Positions 52,439 through 63,198 of a stretch of 64,000 nt of DNA are shown one piece after another. Source of the DNA: Salisapilia sapeloensis (lineage: Eukaryota; Oomycota; Peronosporomycetes; Peronosporales; Salisapiliaceae); assembly GCA_023334545.1 (NCBI GenBank), contig JAADVB010000039.1, forward strand, positions 38,063 to 102,062, in the 5' to 3' direction. The notes beneath the pieces are model-generated. The model saw only the letters and a list, made by a program, of their open reading frames with translations. It had not been told where the DNA came from and did not search any database. Position numbers and translations under genes: made by a program. Position 1 is the first letter of the stretch. Every line of letters starts with the position of its first letter.

Positions 52439-55400
52439 CTAGTTAATCGAGTCGATACCAGCACGCACACCTCCACGCATGAGCAAGTCGGCAATATCTT
52501 CCTTACTAGCAATACCCGAGCTTTCAATGTCTCCCACCAGTTTCTCCACCTTCTTCTCTTGCTTGAGGTATTGGAGAGCCAACTCTGCCAAGTTCTTTTC
52601 CGATAAAGACTCGGTGAATTGCAGACCTTCACGATAGACAATCTTGGACGCAAGACCTGCGGCCACGATACTCTTGACGTATGCCAAAGGCACTTGCTTC
52701 TGCACACGGTCAAGCGCCATTTCTCGGAGCTTGGGCGGCAAGTGGTTCTCAACTAACGTCAGCAACATCTCTTGCTCGTCCTGCGCAAAGCTGTCGAAGC
52801 GGTCAAAGACCGTGTCGTGCACGCGCATGATGGCACGACTGATACGTTCACTGACAGGAGGAAGCGCCTCATGCGGCTTCTTCTTGTACTCACGGAAGAG
52901 CAGCTGCGCTTCGACGCGAGCGAGTTCACGCAGCTTGTCGACGACTTCGACCACGAGCTCCGGCTTTACATCAAGGAACTCTTCCGTCTCCAATAGCATG
53001 CTCGCAACGATTTCGTAGGAGCTGCAGACGACACCACACTTGTTCGCCGAACTGTCCTTGACGATGACGACACCACCCTTGTCAAAGAGCAATTGACGTG
53101 CTTCAGGCGTCACGAACAAGTTGGCACCTTCCACAATGAGCTTGCACGACGGGTTACCATTCACATCCAAGTACTCGTGGTAGTTGTTCTCGTTGATCGT
53201 GTTCGGGCGACCGCCAGCAGGGATGAACAAGTCACTCTTCACGCGGTTGTGCATCGAGTTACGTGCTCGGATGCCTTCACGCGTTGTGGCATCATGCGCA
53301 ACGCCGTTAGCACCAACCTTGCTCTTATCAAAGGACGAGAGAGGCTCGGACGCGTCCACAAGACGCAAGAGCTCATTCATGTCGAGTCCTTCCGGGTCTT
53401 CCACGACACCCGTGCCGTCGCAGATACCCACAACGCGAACGTTGCTGCCGTACTCTCTCGCGAGGATCTTGATAATGTTACCAGCAACATCTCCGTCCGT
53501 ACCACCCGTGATCTTGACCGTGAACGGCTGCGAGCGTCCGTCAATGTTCTGAGATTTGAGCGCGACGTCGGCAAAGACAGCGACACCTTCGCTCGTGACA
53601 CCAAACTCCTTGTGGTTAAAGCCAGCGTCTGGCTTGGAACTAATAAACGCACGCGGGACAGGGTATCCTCTCTGGACAGCACGGTTGGTCATCCACGTGA
53701 TGTCCTGCGGGATGATGTTCTCATCTGGACCCAAGTAGATGAGCTCGTCCTTACCGTAGTAGTCCGTGATCTTATCCAAGACGGTCTGATCACGCGTGTT
53801 CAAATCAAGAAGAGCGTCTGAGAAGGCCTTGACACTCTTGCGAATGATAAAGTCCTTCGGGGCAAAGTCACCAATCGGTCCGACCTCTGGGTCACACAAG
53901 ACGACGGCCTTAGATCCACCTTCGGGAATGTCCTTGTTCTTCAGCTGCTGAGCAAACGCCAGATTGTACGCTTCGTTGTACTGACGAGCACTCTCCTGTG
54001 CATACGCGTCACCAGAGCCAGGGTACACGACACGCAGACCACCGCGAGAGATGTCACGGAAACGGACGTGGAAACCCTTGAATCGACGACCATAGATGAA
54101 GAAGACACCGTACGGGATCTCGTCGCCGACAGTGCCGTAGCCCATGACCGATGGGTCCATACGCAGCGCGAGGGCGTACCTGTCACGCACAAACTTGTTC
54201 GTACGAAGAGTCTTGGTGACAGCGTCGACGAAAGCGTTCAAGATCTCGATACTATCCTCCGTCTCGACATTACGACGAATGTCAGCCTTGATGTCAGCAG
54301 CCTTGTTCTCGGTCTCTTCGTCCGTCAATTTGGTACGGGACGGATCGAAGCGGTCGTTGAAAAGATCTCCGATGCGAGATGCGAGAGGCAAGTTCTGAGG
54401 ATGCTCCAGCACCTCCAAGATACGGTTAAGAGAGTACGCGAACGGGTCTTTGCGTGCCAACATGCCGTGGAGCATGTTTCCGTACGCGTGGATGATCTCG
54501 GCTCGAGAGAGACCGAGCTCCGGGTACTTGGTCGTCAGCTGCAGCGGCTTGTCATCGACCCACTTGAGGTACTTGAGGTTACCACCAATCTTAAGCCACT
54601 CGTACTTTTTCTCACGGGCAATCGCTTCGTCGGTAGGAGACACGAGGATACGGAGCATGCTCACGTCCTTGTTGTCGTGCTCGGCATCTTCAATCACGTC
54701 CAAGTGAGCACGAACGACGTTGAGCTCGCATAGACCGAGGTACGTCGCTGCCTTTTGCATCAACGACTTGGCAAGAATGTTGGACGCAGCGATCGTGATC
54801 ATCGTCTGGGGACGTCCAGTGCCAGTGAGCTTGTTCTCCTGGACACGGTCTTCCCATCCATGCTCGACATCGACCTTAACACCTTCCGTGCCCTTGACAC
54901 GTTCGAACAAGGCGATTTGGGAAGCAATACGACGAGGGTGGCTGTACTGGACGTAGATGGAGTTGCAACGCTTCAAGAAGTTGTCAACAGCGTCAGGCTC
55001 AAAGTACGGAGCTGGCTCCGGGTACCCTTCCTGGTCCTTGTACTTGCCACTTTGGAGGTCAGCAATGAACGTTTGGATTTCATCACGAGCAGACTGTTCT
55101 TCCGCCGTCTTGCCAGTGAACATGTCTTGGTACCCGTAACGGAACATGTCGAGGCCCATGGTGTCGTCCAACGCCGTGAAGATCTTGACACGTGCGAGCT
55201 GGCCGCCATCGACGTCAGTCGGGAGTTGCGCCAAGACTTGGGCGAGTCGACCAGGGTAGTTGGCACCAGGACGGATATGGGAGAAGACTTTGTCGTCCGG
55301 AGATCGGAGCAGGACCTCTGGCTGCTGGGCATGTTGCAATGCCGTGATCGCGTTCAAGTGCTGGAGGCGATCCGACTCACCGATGGAGCGGAAGTAGGAC

Positions 55401-55725
55401 ATGGGCATGTTGTCCAGAAACCATCTAGAGGATCTAGCGTGAGTATGATAGCACAAGATACGGATAGAATTGCAAAGCGTACGAAACGGATTTGTTGGCA
55501 GCTTGCTGCTGGAAGTTGTTCAAGTCCTGGAGCAACTTGTCCTTGGACTCGGGTGGTGTCTGCAGTACATGTGAGAAGATTGCAAGGTGGAAGAGAGGGG
55601 ATGGATTCTACCTGCGTCGCGTACGAGTTCGAGATGGCAGCAAGGGTGTTGCGCTGCGGACGCTGGCTGACGCGTGTCGTCGCAATCGAGGCACGGGTCC
55701 TCGAGGCATGCTGGATGGCACGCAT
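52439..55725 (-). CDS. NAD-dependent glutamate dehydrogenase, large (GDH2-type), mitochondrial (3 exons)
   Basis: Exons 55612-55725, 55483-55559 and 52439-55424 give 1058 aa, the size of the 115-kDa class. It deaminates glutamate to 2-oxoglutarate with NAD. The N-terminus is an Arg/Ser/Thr-rich presequence (MRAIQHASRTRASIATTRVS). Catalytic-domain motifs are FHVRFRDISRGGLRVV (about 515), GGSKAVVLCDPE with the substrate Lys, the dinucleotide motif TGGTDGDVAGN (about 700) and CKLIVEGANLFVTPEAR. A long N-terminal regulatory part, typical of this class, precedes them. The reading frame opens 13 codons earlier, but the presequence-like Met at 55725 was chosen. High G+C at third positions leaves several long antisense ORFs here. 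Confidence 0.94.
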
Positions 55726-56017
55726 GGTGTCGAGAAGAAAGAAGGTGTGGGGGGTAGACAGCAAGCTGCAAAGTGTGCCTCGACTGGTCTAGAGGAGGCC
55801 GGAGGTAGCTAGGTACCAAGATCGACCTCACGATTTTAAGCTTGCAATTTGTATACTTTCAGCGATTGGGGCTATATTTCGATTTAACGCCAATCATATC
55901 TACGTACGAACTTCAAGTTGTCTGTCTCATGGTTATGAGTTGGGGGATTGTGCTCGAAATGCATTTTCGGTAGTACTTACGTGACTGTAGAGGTTGTGAC
56001 TCGTAAAATTGAAACGG

Positions 56018-57475
56018 ATGCATGTATATGCTCTAGTGTCTACACGAAGAGAAATGGAGGGCTGTATGGACAAACAAGTTGTGAGCATGAATCTCGAGCA
56101 CCAATGCCAAGTGGTTGAAGCAATGACGCATGAATTGGATATTACTGACACGCGTTCGTCTACGCCGCGTCGTGCAGATCCGGTATCGAGTACAAATTTA
56201 CTGGAGATCGACTCTGCCAAAGCAGAGATGTCGATTCATGATAAAGTTCAACAAGAGCTGGAACAATACGCGGCGCGAGTATGGCAGAGCGATGTCTTGC
56301 AACGTCGGACTTGGACGGATAGACCGCAAACGAGCTTCGAGCTGGTCGTCCTTGAAGCTGGGGAATTATTGGATGTGATCTCGCTCGATTCCGGTGCAAA
56401 ATATTTTGGGCAAACAGTGCCAAGAGACGAAGCAAATGTGCCACACGGACTGGGCGTGCGCACCGATGAGGACGGATCTAAGGCGTGCGGGTACTACAGC
56501 AATGGGCAGCTTACTTCCTACGGAACACTACGCAGTGAAGTTTTCTCGTATGAAGGGATGTTTCAATCGAATCAGCCGGAAGGCTATGGCATAGGCCGCT
56601 GGAGCTGTGGCTACTTTTTCCAAGGAGTATGGAAAGCTGGGAAACCCTTTGGTCTCGGTCGTCTCCATAACGCGATGAAGCCACTAGATGAAGATTGCGA
56701 AATCGGGTGGTTCGACGGCATCGCCAACCTCCGTCCTTGCACATGTGCCCATGAAGATACGGACGTTGCTGCCACCCAACTGGTGCACCATCCTCAACGA
56801 GGTCTTCACCTTCTTTGCAATCAAGTGGACACGTGGTGTGTTCGTCAGCTGCGACGAGCTATGAACACGTGGATGAGACTTTGCTGTCACAACGTTCTGA
56901 GCATGGCGAGGGAGAGTCGTCTACGAGCTTTAGATGCGTGGAAGCAAGCCAACGATGTCGAGCGACAAGCCTGGAATGCACACATGCAACGTAGAGAAAT
57001 GCAATATAAAGTCGATGAACATGATTTCTTAAAGGCAGTTGGGAAAGCACGTGAAGAGTACGATCAAATGAATCGTACAAAAGAGTTTTACGCTATCAAG
57101 TTAAACGATGCAGTACTTCGAAACAGAGCTGCAAAAGCCGTTATAAGCTCCCAAGAAGCAGTTGAGAAAGCAGTCGAGAATCAAATTAGAGAATGCAAGG
57201 TACGTATCGAGGATACACATGAAGCAGAGACAAGATACAAGCAGCGTCAGCAGGAGCTTGAAACCGTTTATAGTCACATCGATGAAGCTGCAGGCACTCT
57301 AGCGGATCTTGACCACCAGCTACATACTCTTCTAGCATCTCAAGCTACCGAGACGACGGTAGAACCGACACCTCGACCGACGCTACCATTTGTCTGTGAC
57401 TCGGACGGATGCCAATGTGGCATTCCACGAGATGTGTATCTACGCGTTGCGTCGGTACTTAATGGTGATCAATAA
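56018..57475 (+). CDS. MORN-repeat, coiled-coil protein
   Basis: Single exon, 485 aa. Residues about 125-225 carry MORN-like units (YEGMFQSNQPEGYGIGRW; FFQGVWKAGKPFGLGRL) that in other proteins bind membranes or act as spacers. Residues about 290-440 form a long coiled coil. The end holds Cys pairs (CDSDGCQCG). The first ATG is 56018; a Met at 56054 is an alternative. In protists such proteins are common at flagella and cytoskeletal membranes; no specific role can be stated. Confidence 0.8.
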   Translation: MHVYALVSTRREMEGCMDKQVVSMNLEHQCQVVEAMTHELDITDTRSSTPRRADPVSSTNLLEIDSAKAEMSIHDKVQQELEQYAARVWQSDVLQRRTWTDRPQTSFELVVLEAGELLDVISLDSGAKYFGQTVPRDEANVPHGLGVRTDEDGSKACGYYSNGQLTSYGTLRSEVFSYEGMFQSNQPEGYGIGRWSCGYFFQGVWKAGKPFGLGRLHNAMKPLDEDCEIGWFDGIANLRPCTCAHEDTDVAATQLVHHPQRGLHLLCNQVDTWCVRQLRRAMNTWMRLCCHNVLSMARESRLRALDAWKQANDVERQAWNAHMQRREMQYKVDEHDFLKAVGKAREEYDQMNRTKEFYAIKLNDAVLRNRAAKAVISSQEAVEKAVENQIRECKVRIEDTHEAETRYKQRQQELETVYSHIDEAAGTLADLDHQLHTLLASQATETTVEPTPRPTLPFVCDSDGCQCGIPRDVYLRVASVLNGDQ

Positions 57476-58149
57476 TTTTAAAGAAGCGTAAAAGGAAAGC
57501 ATGTATGTTCGTACCCACTAGGCTACTGTTTGCTCAACCGTTCGGCCAACGACTTCTGGTCATGTTCACGCATTGCGCTGCGGAGCAGGGCTCCCGAAAA
57601 TTAAACACGGAAAATAGCAAACTCAGTTATCTGGATTGGCCAGAATTATTGCTCGGGCAATCATGAACTGGTGATATATTCTGCATTTTACTCAAAGTTT
57701 TCAATAGGAATTAAAACAACCATGTGAGCTAACTCGTTCAGCAGATCTTTCAATACATTTTCCTATATATTTTGCTCTGGTGTGATCCGGCACATGCTTA
57801 TGCAATGCAATTGGTAGAACAGTAAAATTGTAGCTAATCAGATATAATGCATGCAGACAAAATCATGCAGGGTAAGAAATCTGGACAGAAAGCATAATCG
57901 GTATTTGGTGTCTTTTTGGAGACTCTGGAGCAGGACTTGAAGTTGTGGAGGATTTTCTTCTAGGGTGCCTCATGGAGAAAACAAATGCGCAAATTAGGAA
58001 CCCATAAAGCCGAGTATGGTCTATCTACTTGAAATTTGTATGTGAGAATGTTTTATAATGTAATTCGTATACGACTTCAAATAGATATACGAAAAGAATA
58101 CTATTTAAAGTAGCTACATCACTTAGTCTATTTAATCTTTAATTCGGCG
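57476..58149. other. AT-rich intergenic, flank of transposon remnant
   Basis: Base composition drops sharply in G+C after 57.6 kb. No gene seen. CAGGGCTCCC at about 57587 resembles the start of a hAT terminal repeat, but no inverted partner was found. Confidence 0.45.
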
Positions 58150-59335
58150 TGAAGTCTAAAATTCTTTATCCTTTATTCGTTCGGCATTGTTGATCGTCAT
58201 ATTGCTTCGACAAATTAGCTCCAGTCCCCAATTCGCGATTACAGCGTACAAGTAAAACCATTCCCAGAGTAGCGGGACTGGATCATTTTCCCCGAGGCGA
58301 GTAGACAGCCTCTGCCAAAGAAAAGAGCTTTTCTGCATCATTAGGTGTTCCGAGTACCCATTCAATATTAATATATCGGTATTTATCTTCATGTGTTCGT
58401 AGTTCCTCTAAAAATAGCGACAGTTGCGAAGTCTGTTTTACTTTGTTCTTCGGCTAGAGCAGCACTTTCACGCCAACGCTTCCTGAAATTTTTTACAGCT
58501 TCTATTTCACTTTCTCTAAAGTCTGTCTCGTTTCCTTGTAATACCTTAATGATGCCTCTTTCAAAGTCTTTATATTGGCGTATGTCTGAATTGTCAGACA
58601 AATGCTGTGTGCAACTTAATGGATACTTTTGGATCAGCCTGTTAAAGATAGTTCTGGTAGCATGAGGCGGTATGTCTTCAGCTAATTGTAATTGCTTTGC
58701 ACACGACTCGAAATCTTTTCATTCTTTTTAAAAGCGTTCATTTGTAGATTTTCATTAGCAGTAGGAAACAAGATAGCAATAAATCGATCTATGGTTTTTA
58801 ACTGGTCTCTGATTTTAACGCATCTTTAGAACCTACGATAAATACTAGACCATCTTTTATCGTTGCGAATCACAGGCATAATTAAATCTAGTTCTCGCAA
58901 GACAGTCTTTTTAGATTTCTTGAATTCATGCGTTCATGTGTCCACAACCTCAATAGCATCTTCGTAATTTTTAAATGTTTCTTAATTGCTAGGTTTAACT
59001 GGTGTGAGGCACAACCGATCACTGGTATAGAGACGTTTTGTGCTAATACTTTATTTACACTTGCATTATCAGCAACGAAGGATGCTATTATAAGTACATG
59101 CAGATGGTAGTCATGTAGCATAGAATCACATAACTTGATATTAGTATCAGAGATAAATATGACAATATTTAACTTTCTTAATCCTTCTTGAAGTTGAATC
59201 TTATCTTCGAATGGTTCTAACGCATTGAAATCACGATGCTGCGCCTTCGTTCGAATAAGTTTGAATGTCAAAAGATACGTTTTGGATTCGGAGCTATTTG
59301 AGTCGCATTGACAAACAGCAAGTACGCCTAAAGGA
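58150..59335 (-). pseudogene. Broken hAT-family transposase (DUF659 / C-terminal dimerisation type)
   Basis: Pieces of one transposase appear in order on the minus strand but in shifting frames with stops. The upstream piece (58888-59331) has KTYLLTFKLIRTKAQ and VADNASVNKVLAQ then IPVIGCASHQLNLAIKKHL, the DUF659-type core with the Asp of the catalytic triad. Then comes RNDKRWSS (hAT RW motif) near 58850, a piece with DIRQYKDFERGIIKVLQG (58389-58601), and the C-terminal dimerisation part YINIEWVLGTPNDAEKLFS, which is interrupted by a stop after SPRGK and continues as NRELGTGANLSKQ. The gene is decayed and non-functional. Low G+C compared with neighbours fits an inserted element. No target duplication was identified. 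Confidence 0.8.
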
Positions 59336-59957
59336 TGCTACGGTTCCCCGCGCCAAAAGAAAACAATTGTCATTTTCTCAGCTTTGGCTTTCTTTGTTGG
59401 CTTTAACAATACTTTAAATCGTCAATTGCATGTTCGCTAAACATTCGCGATGACTTGTTGGCTACATTACTGTATGTGCGTGATAACGAGACCTCTGTCA
59501 ATGTGGCAAACTTACTTAAATGGCATAACGAGCATAACATATGCTCTAATTTTGGCATATAGAATTGCAGTTGTTAGATTTATATTAGCTAAAATGGCGA
59601 TGATAAGCATTTACAAATGAAATATGCAGGGAAACGAAATGAAACGGTTTACCGCTTGCAACGGCCAATAAAAATGCAAGAATTTAGACCACTCAAGTGA
59701 ATTAGTTGTTAATATAAGTTCCCCTTCTGAATTTATCTACTAAAATGTAGCAATATCGAAATATGCTTTGTATGTAAATGGCCTTTGCAGCTTATCCATC
59801 TGTGTAAGTATTTATCAAGCACTAGACTCAAAATCTGTGAAATCCTAAAACTATCCGGTACAAGTATATTATAATATATGTGTTTGAAATAGATGTAATA
59901 AACTTTAAAAGTAGCCGAGTGTGAACAAAAGTTTGGAACCTCAGACGAGAATCGAAG
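59336..59957. other. AT-rich intergenic
   Basis: Continuation of the low-G+C island, with many stops on both strands. Contains CAGGGAAACG at about 59628, too unlike the 57587 motif to call terminal repeats. The last part is the promoter of the CBS gene. Confidence 0.45.
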
Positions 59958-61649
59958 ATGAGTACGCAATTGCGCCGTGGACTGCGCCGTGGATTCGTAC
60001 GTAGCCTTGTGCAGGCACCTACAAGCCGCACACGACTGACTAGACAGTCAAACCTATCCAATTACTTCCGTGCTTTCTCGGCGGCGCCAAAACCGCCTGT
60101 GCAAGCCGCTGAAGCGTCGACGACCACAAGCTCGAGCAAATCTTCCAAGGCTTCTGCCACAAGCGAAGCGACTCAAAAAGCAGAAGAACAATCTGGTATG
60201 CATCATTTCTACTATGTACCTTCATCTAGACTAATTGACCTGCTTTTCACCTGATAAATAGCTGGAGCAAACGTCGAAGATGTGAAAATCGGAGTGGAGA
60301 CGGTTGGTGCCGAGAACACGCGCACATTGACCATCGCAGACGTCCTGTCCACTCGCGGCGACAACTCTGACAAGCGATCTCAGTTTGAAGACTGGGAAAG
60401 CATCGCTAGCAACGTACATTCTCTATATTCCATACCATATCTCTACCTAATCTGACAAAAAACCTCTTAGAAAACGGTGCATGATGCCATCAATCTAATG
60501 GTCAAGCGTAAGATGGGCTCGCTCATCGTCACCGAAGAAGACGGTGGTATCGTCGGCATCGTCACGGAGCGCGACGTCCTGCGCAAGATCTCTCCTCGCT
60601 CGATTCTCAAGGACGAGACGCCAGTAAAGCAGATCATGACGTCCCAGATCACTTGTATCCACGAGTCTACGACCATCATCGACGCCCTAGCGACCATGTC
60701 CGAAGAGAACGTTCGTCACTTGGCCGTAATCAATGAAGAGGAAGCTCGGAAAGCTATCAAGCGAGACATTGTCCCGAAGGAAGCCATGCGTTGTGTTCTA
60801 TCGATTAAAGACATTATCAAGGCGTACTATCGTTTCGAGTCAGAGGAAAATGAGGCTGAGTTAGTGGAAGAAGAGGAGAAGCAGAAAGCACCTAAGGGAA
60901 AAAAGATCAAAGACAAGACTGCTGCCAAGGAAGAAACCAAGGAAGAAAGCAAGGAAGAAGCGTCTGCGTCTAAAGAAGAAACGGACGTCAAGGAAGAAGC
61001 TGCGGAGAGTGACGAACCAATTATCACAGCTCTGACACTCGTGAAGAAGAAGAATCAGACGGTCAAGATGATTCTCAACACGCGCTTGGATGACGGCGTG
61101 ACGGTGGCAGATGCTGTCGAGTCCATGGCTCGAAACAACTTTGGCGCGGTTCTTGTCGTGGATGAAAAGCAGCAGGTGCTCGGTATCTTCACGGAGCGTG
61201 ACTACCTGACCAAGGTCTTGAATAAGAAGCGTGACCCGGAGAAACTCGAGATGATCGATGTCGCTACGACCGACCTGTCTCTCCTCCTCTCTCACGATCC
61301 TCTCGCTAAGATCTGGAAGATGGCCGCGACCAAGTACTTCCGACACTATCCTGTCGTGAGCAAGGCACAAGAAGAAGGCCATGAACTCGTTGGTCTCTTG
61401 AGCATTAAGGATCTTGTCAAGGAGCTCACGAAAGACCATGATGCGTCTCGAGGTTTCCGTCTCATGGACTTTTTCAAATCCAAGATGGAGAGTAAGAAGG
61501 AGGAACCAAAGGTAGAGGAGCAGACGGATGTGAAGGCTGAAGAACCGGTTGTACCAGTGGCTGAATCCGACGACGTCGAACAAGATAAAGAGGTACAAGT
61601 GGATCCAGCGAAGAAGAAGGCTGCACGTCAGAAGCAGACGGAGGAATAG
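59958..61649 (+). CDS. Mitochondrial protein with four CBS domains (3 exons)
   Basis: Exons 59958-60195, 60262-60413 and 60471-61649 give 522 aa. The N-terminus is a strong mitochondrial presequence (MSTQLRRGLRRGFVRSLVQA). Two CBS pairs are separated by a charged linker of Lys/Glu (about 270-320, KEETKEESKEEASASKEE). CBS1-2: AINLMVKRKMGSLIVTEED, GIVTERDVLRKIS; CBS3-4: DAVESMARNNFGAVLVVDE, GIFTERDYLTKV, then HYPVVSKAQEEGHELVGLLS. CBS pairs bind adenine nucleotides and sense energy state. No catalytic domain is attached, so this is likely a regulator. The C-terminal tail is Lys/Glu-rich. Confidence 0.9.
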
Positions 61650-61704
61650 ACACGAATGGAAAGGACATACCTTTCGGATCAACTTGTTCTATGTTTAATT
61701 GTAT

Positions 61705-63198
61705 TTATTCCAAAACGGGTGGAAACGCAGCCTTGCGCGATGTTGCTCTTGGTACAGACATGAGACTCTCGGATGTTGTAAAAGCATGCCAAGAGCAGAA
61801 TAAATCTTCGTTCCAATCTCGTGCGAGAGAATCTTCCACTTGGATCGTCTGCGTGTGGATACCCAGATCGTACAGTAGTACCTGAACGTCACGTAACGTC
61901 TTCTTCGCATCTGCGTTAGGTAAAATATGGACACTTGCAGCTAAATCGTTCTCGGATAAAGACCAAATGCGCAAGTCATGGACGTCATACACCGATTCGA
62001 CCTGTCGCAACCGCTTTTCCACGACACGCAAGTCGATCTGTGGAGGCGCGGCTTCGAGCAGGATGAGGACGCTACGGCAGAAAACGCCGTAGGTGGTACC
62101 TAAGACTAGGATCGATGATAGGACCGTTGCAATCGGGTCTGCCAACTGCCACGTTGGCTGCCACCAGATGAGGACACTAGCGAAGCAGACGCCGACACTC
62201 TGGATAAAATCTCCTAACGCATGAACGTACGCTGCTCGAACATTCAAGTTTTCAAAGACAGAAGAAGACGACTGGCGTTTCAACGGAGCATCGTCGTCGT
62301 CTGTAGATTGAGCGACGGTCGCCTCCTTATCCTCGTCCATTAACGCCACGGCTGACATGGGTGTCTTGACAAAGTTGTTTCCGCTAGTGGGAGGGCTTGG
62401 CTGTGCTTCTTCACGGGTGTGAGCATGGGGGTGACTGTGAGCATGGCTGTGGGCGTGGCCGTGGGAATGGCCCAGAATACCCATGAGTATGATGTTAAAG
62501 AACAGACCGATAATCGAAACAATGAACATTGCTTCACCATCGACGACAGTGCCTTCATCCTCGGACAAGAGCTCCTCGTCCGACTGCTGAACTTGCGTGA
62601 CGATGCGTTGGATGGCAGTAGCAAGCAGAGCTCCAGTCAGTCCCCATATGACCAAGACACTTACGAGAGCACCAAGTACCTCAGCTCGATGGTACCCAAA
62701 TGGCATGCTTGGGGAAGGTGGGAAGGCAGCAATGTATACTGCCAGGAGGGAGATGGCAAAGGACGTTACGTCCGAGGACAAATGTGCAGCGTCGGTCATG
62801 ATCGCTAGACTGCCTGCATAGTAGCCACCAACGAACTGTAAGATCATGAAAACGACCGAGACACCACATGCATATTGTAATTTGTGTATGGCGGACTTTG
62901 TCATGGCGGATGTATGCTCATGCCTGTCCTTGTCTCCATTCCCTACGTCCTCATCTTCATCAAAAGGACTAGCAATGTCCGATGGAAATGAATCTGGCTT
63001 GTGTTTACTCGACCGAGATGAAACGAGTCCTTCCTGTTGTACTCTCCGTTGCGTATCGACAAGATTGCGAGGCATGCGAGGTGTGTATCCACCACTATCC
63101 TCGTCAATATCTACATGGAGAGACAGCTTTGGTACCTTTTCCTTTGCACTGGTGGCAACTTGCGGCGGACGTTCTCCCTCTGATGAGGCTGACGCCAT
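61705..63198 (-). CDS. Cation diffusion facilitator, zinc transporter (ZnT/SLC30)
   Basis: Single exon, 497 aa from the first ATG (63198). A soluble N-terminus of about 110 residues precedes six membrane helices. Helix 2 has TDAAHLSSDVTSF (the HxxxD metal site), then FGYHRAEVLGALVSVL; helix 5 has AAYVHALGDFIQSVGVC (second HxxxD site). Between helices 4 and 5 lies a His-rich loop (HSHGHAHSHAHSHPHAH), typical of zinc exporters that move Zn into vesicles or out of the cytosol. The C-terminal domain (VEKRLRQVESVYDVHDLRIW) is the cytosolic dimerisation part. It converges with the CBS gene with 55 bp between stops. Confidence 0.92.
   Translation of the reverse strand: MASASSEGERPPQVATSAKEKVPKLSLHVDIDEDSGGYTPRMPRNLVDTQRRVQQEGLVSSRSSKHKPDSFPSDIASPFDEDEDVGNGDKDRHEHTSAMTKSAIHKLQYACGVSVVFMILQFVGGYYAGSLAIMTDAAHLSSDVTSFAISLLAVYIAAFPPSPSMPFGYHRAEVLGALVSVLVIWGLTGALLATAIQRIVTQVQQSDEELLSEDEGTVVDGEAMFIVSIIGLFFNIILMGILGHSHGHAHSHAHSHPHAHTREEAQPSPPTSGNNFVKTPMSAVALMDEDKEATVAQSTDDDDAPLKRQSSSSVFENLNVRAAYVHALGDFIQSVGVCFASVLIWWQPTWQLADPIATVLSSILVLGTTYGVFCRSVLILLEAAPPQIDLRVVEKRLRQVESVYDVHDLRIWSLSENDLAASVHILPNADAKKTLRDVQVLLYDLGIHTQTIQVEDSLARDWNEDLFCSWHAFTTSESLMSVPRATSRKAAFPPVLE

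Noticed and set aside
52772-55792. Long plus-strand ORFs inside the glutamate dehydrogenase gene (up to 345 codons)
   Set aside because: They lie antisense to a complete, motif-rich enzyme and have no family features; they follow from the codon bias of the sense strand.
57580-59650. CAGGG-starting motifs as possible hAT terminal inverted repeats
   Set aside because: The copies at about 57587, 57868 and 59628 are in the same orientation and differ after five bases, so they cannot be paired.
60861-61682. Minus-strand ORF of 273 codons within the CBS gene
   Set aside because: Low-complexity Leu/Phe-rich translation of the Lys/Glu linker on the other strand; not a membrane protein gene.
62409-62475. 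Repeat-like GTGAGCATG units
   Set aside because: They encode the His-rich loop of the zinc transporter and are a codon-level repeat, not a separate element.
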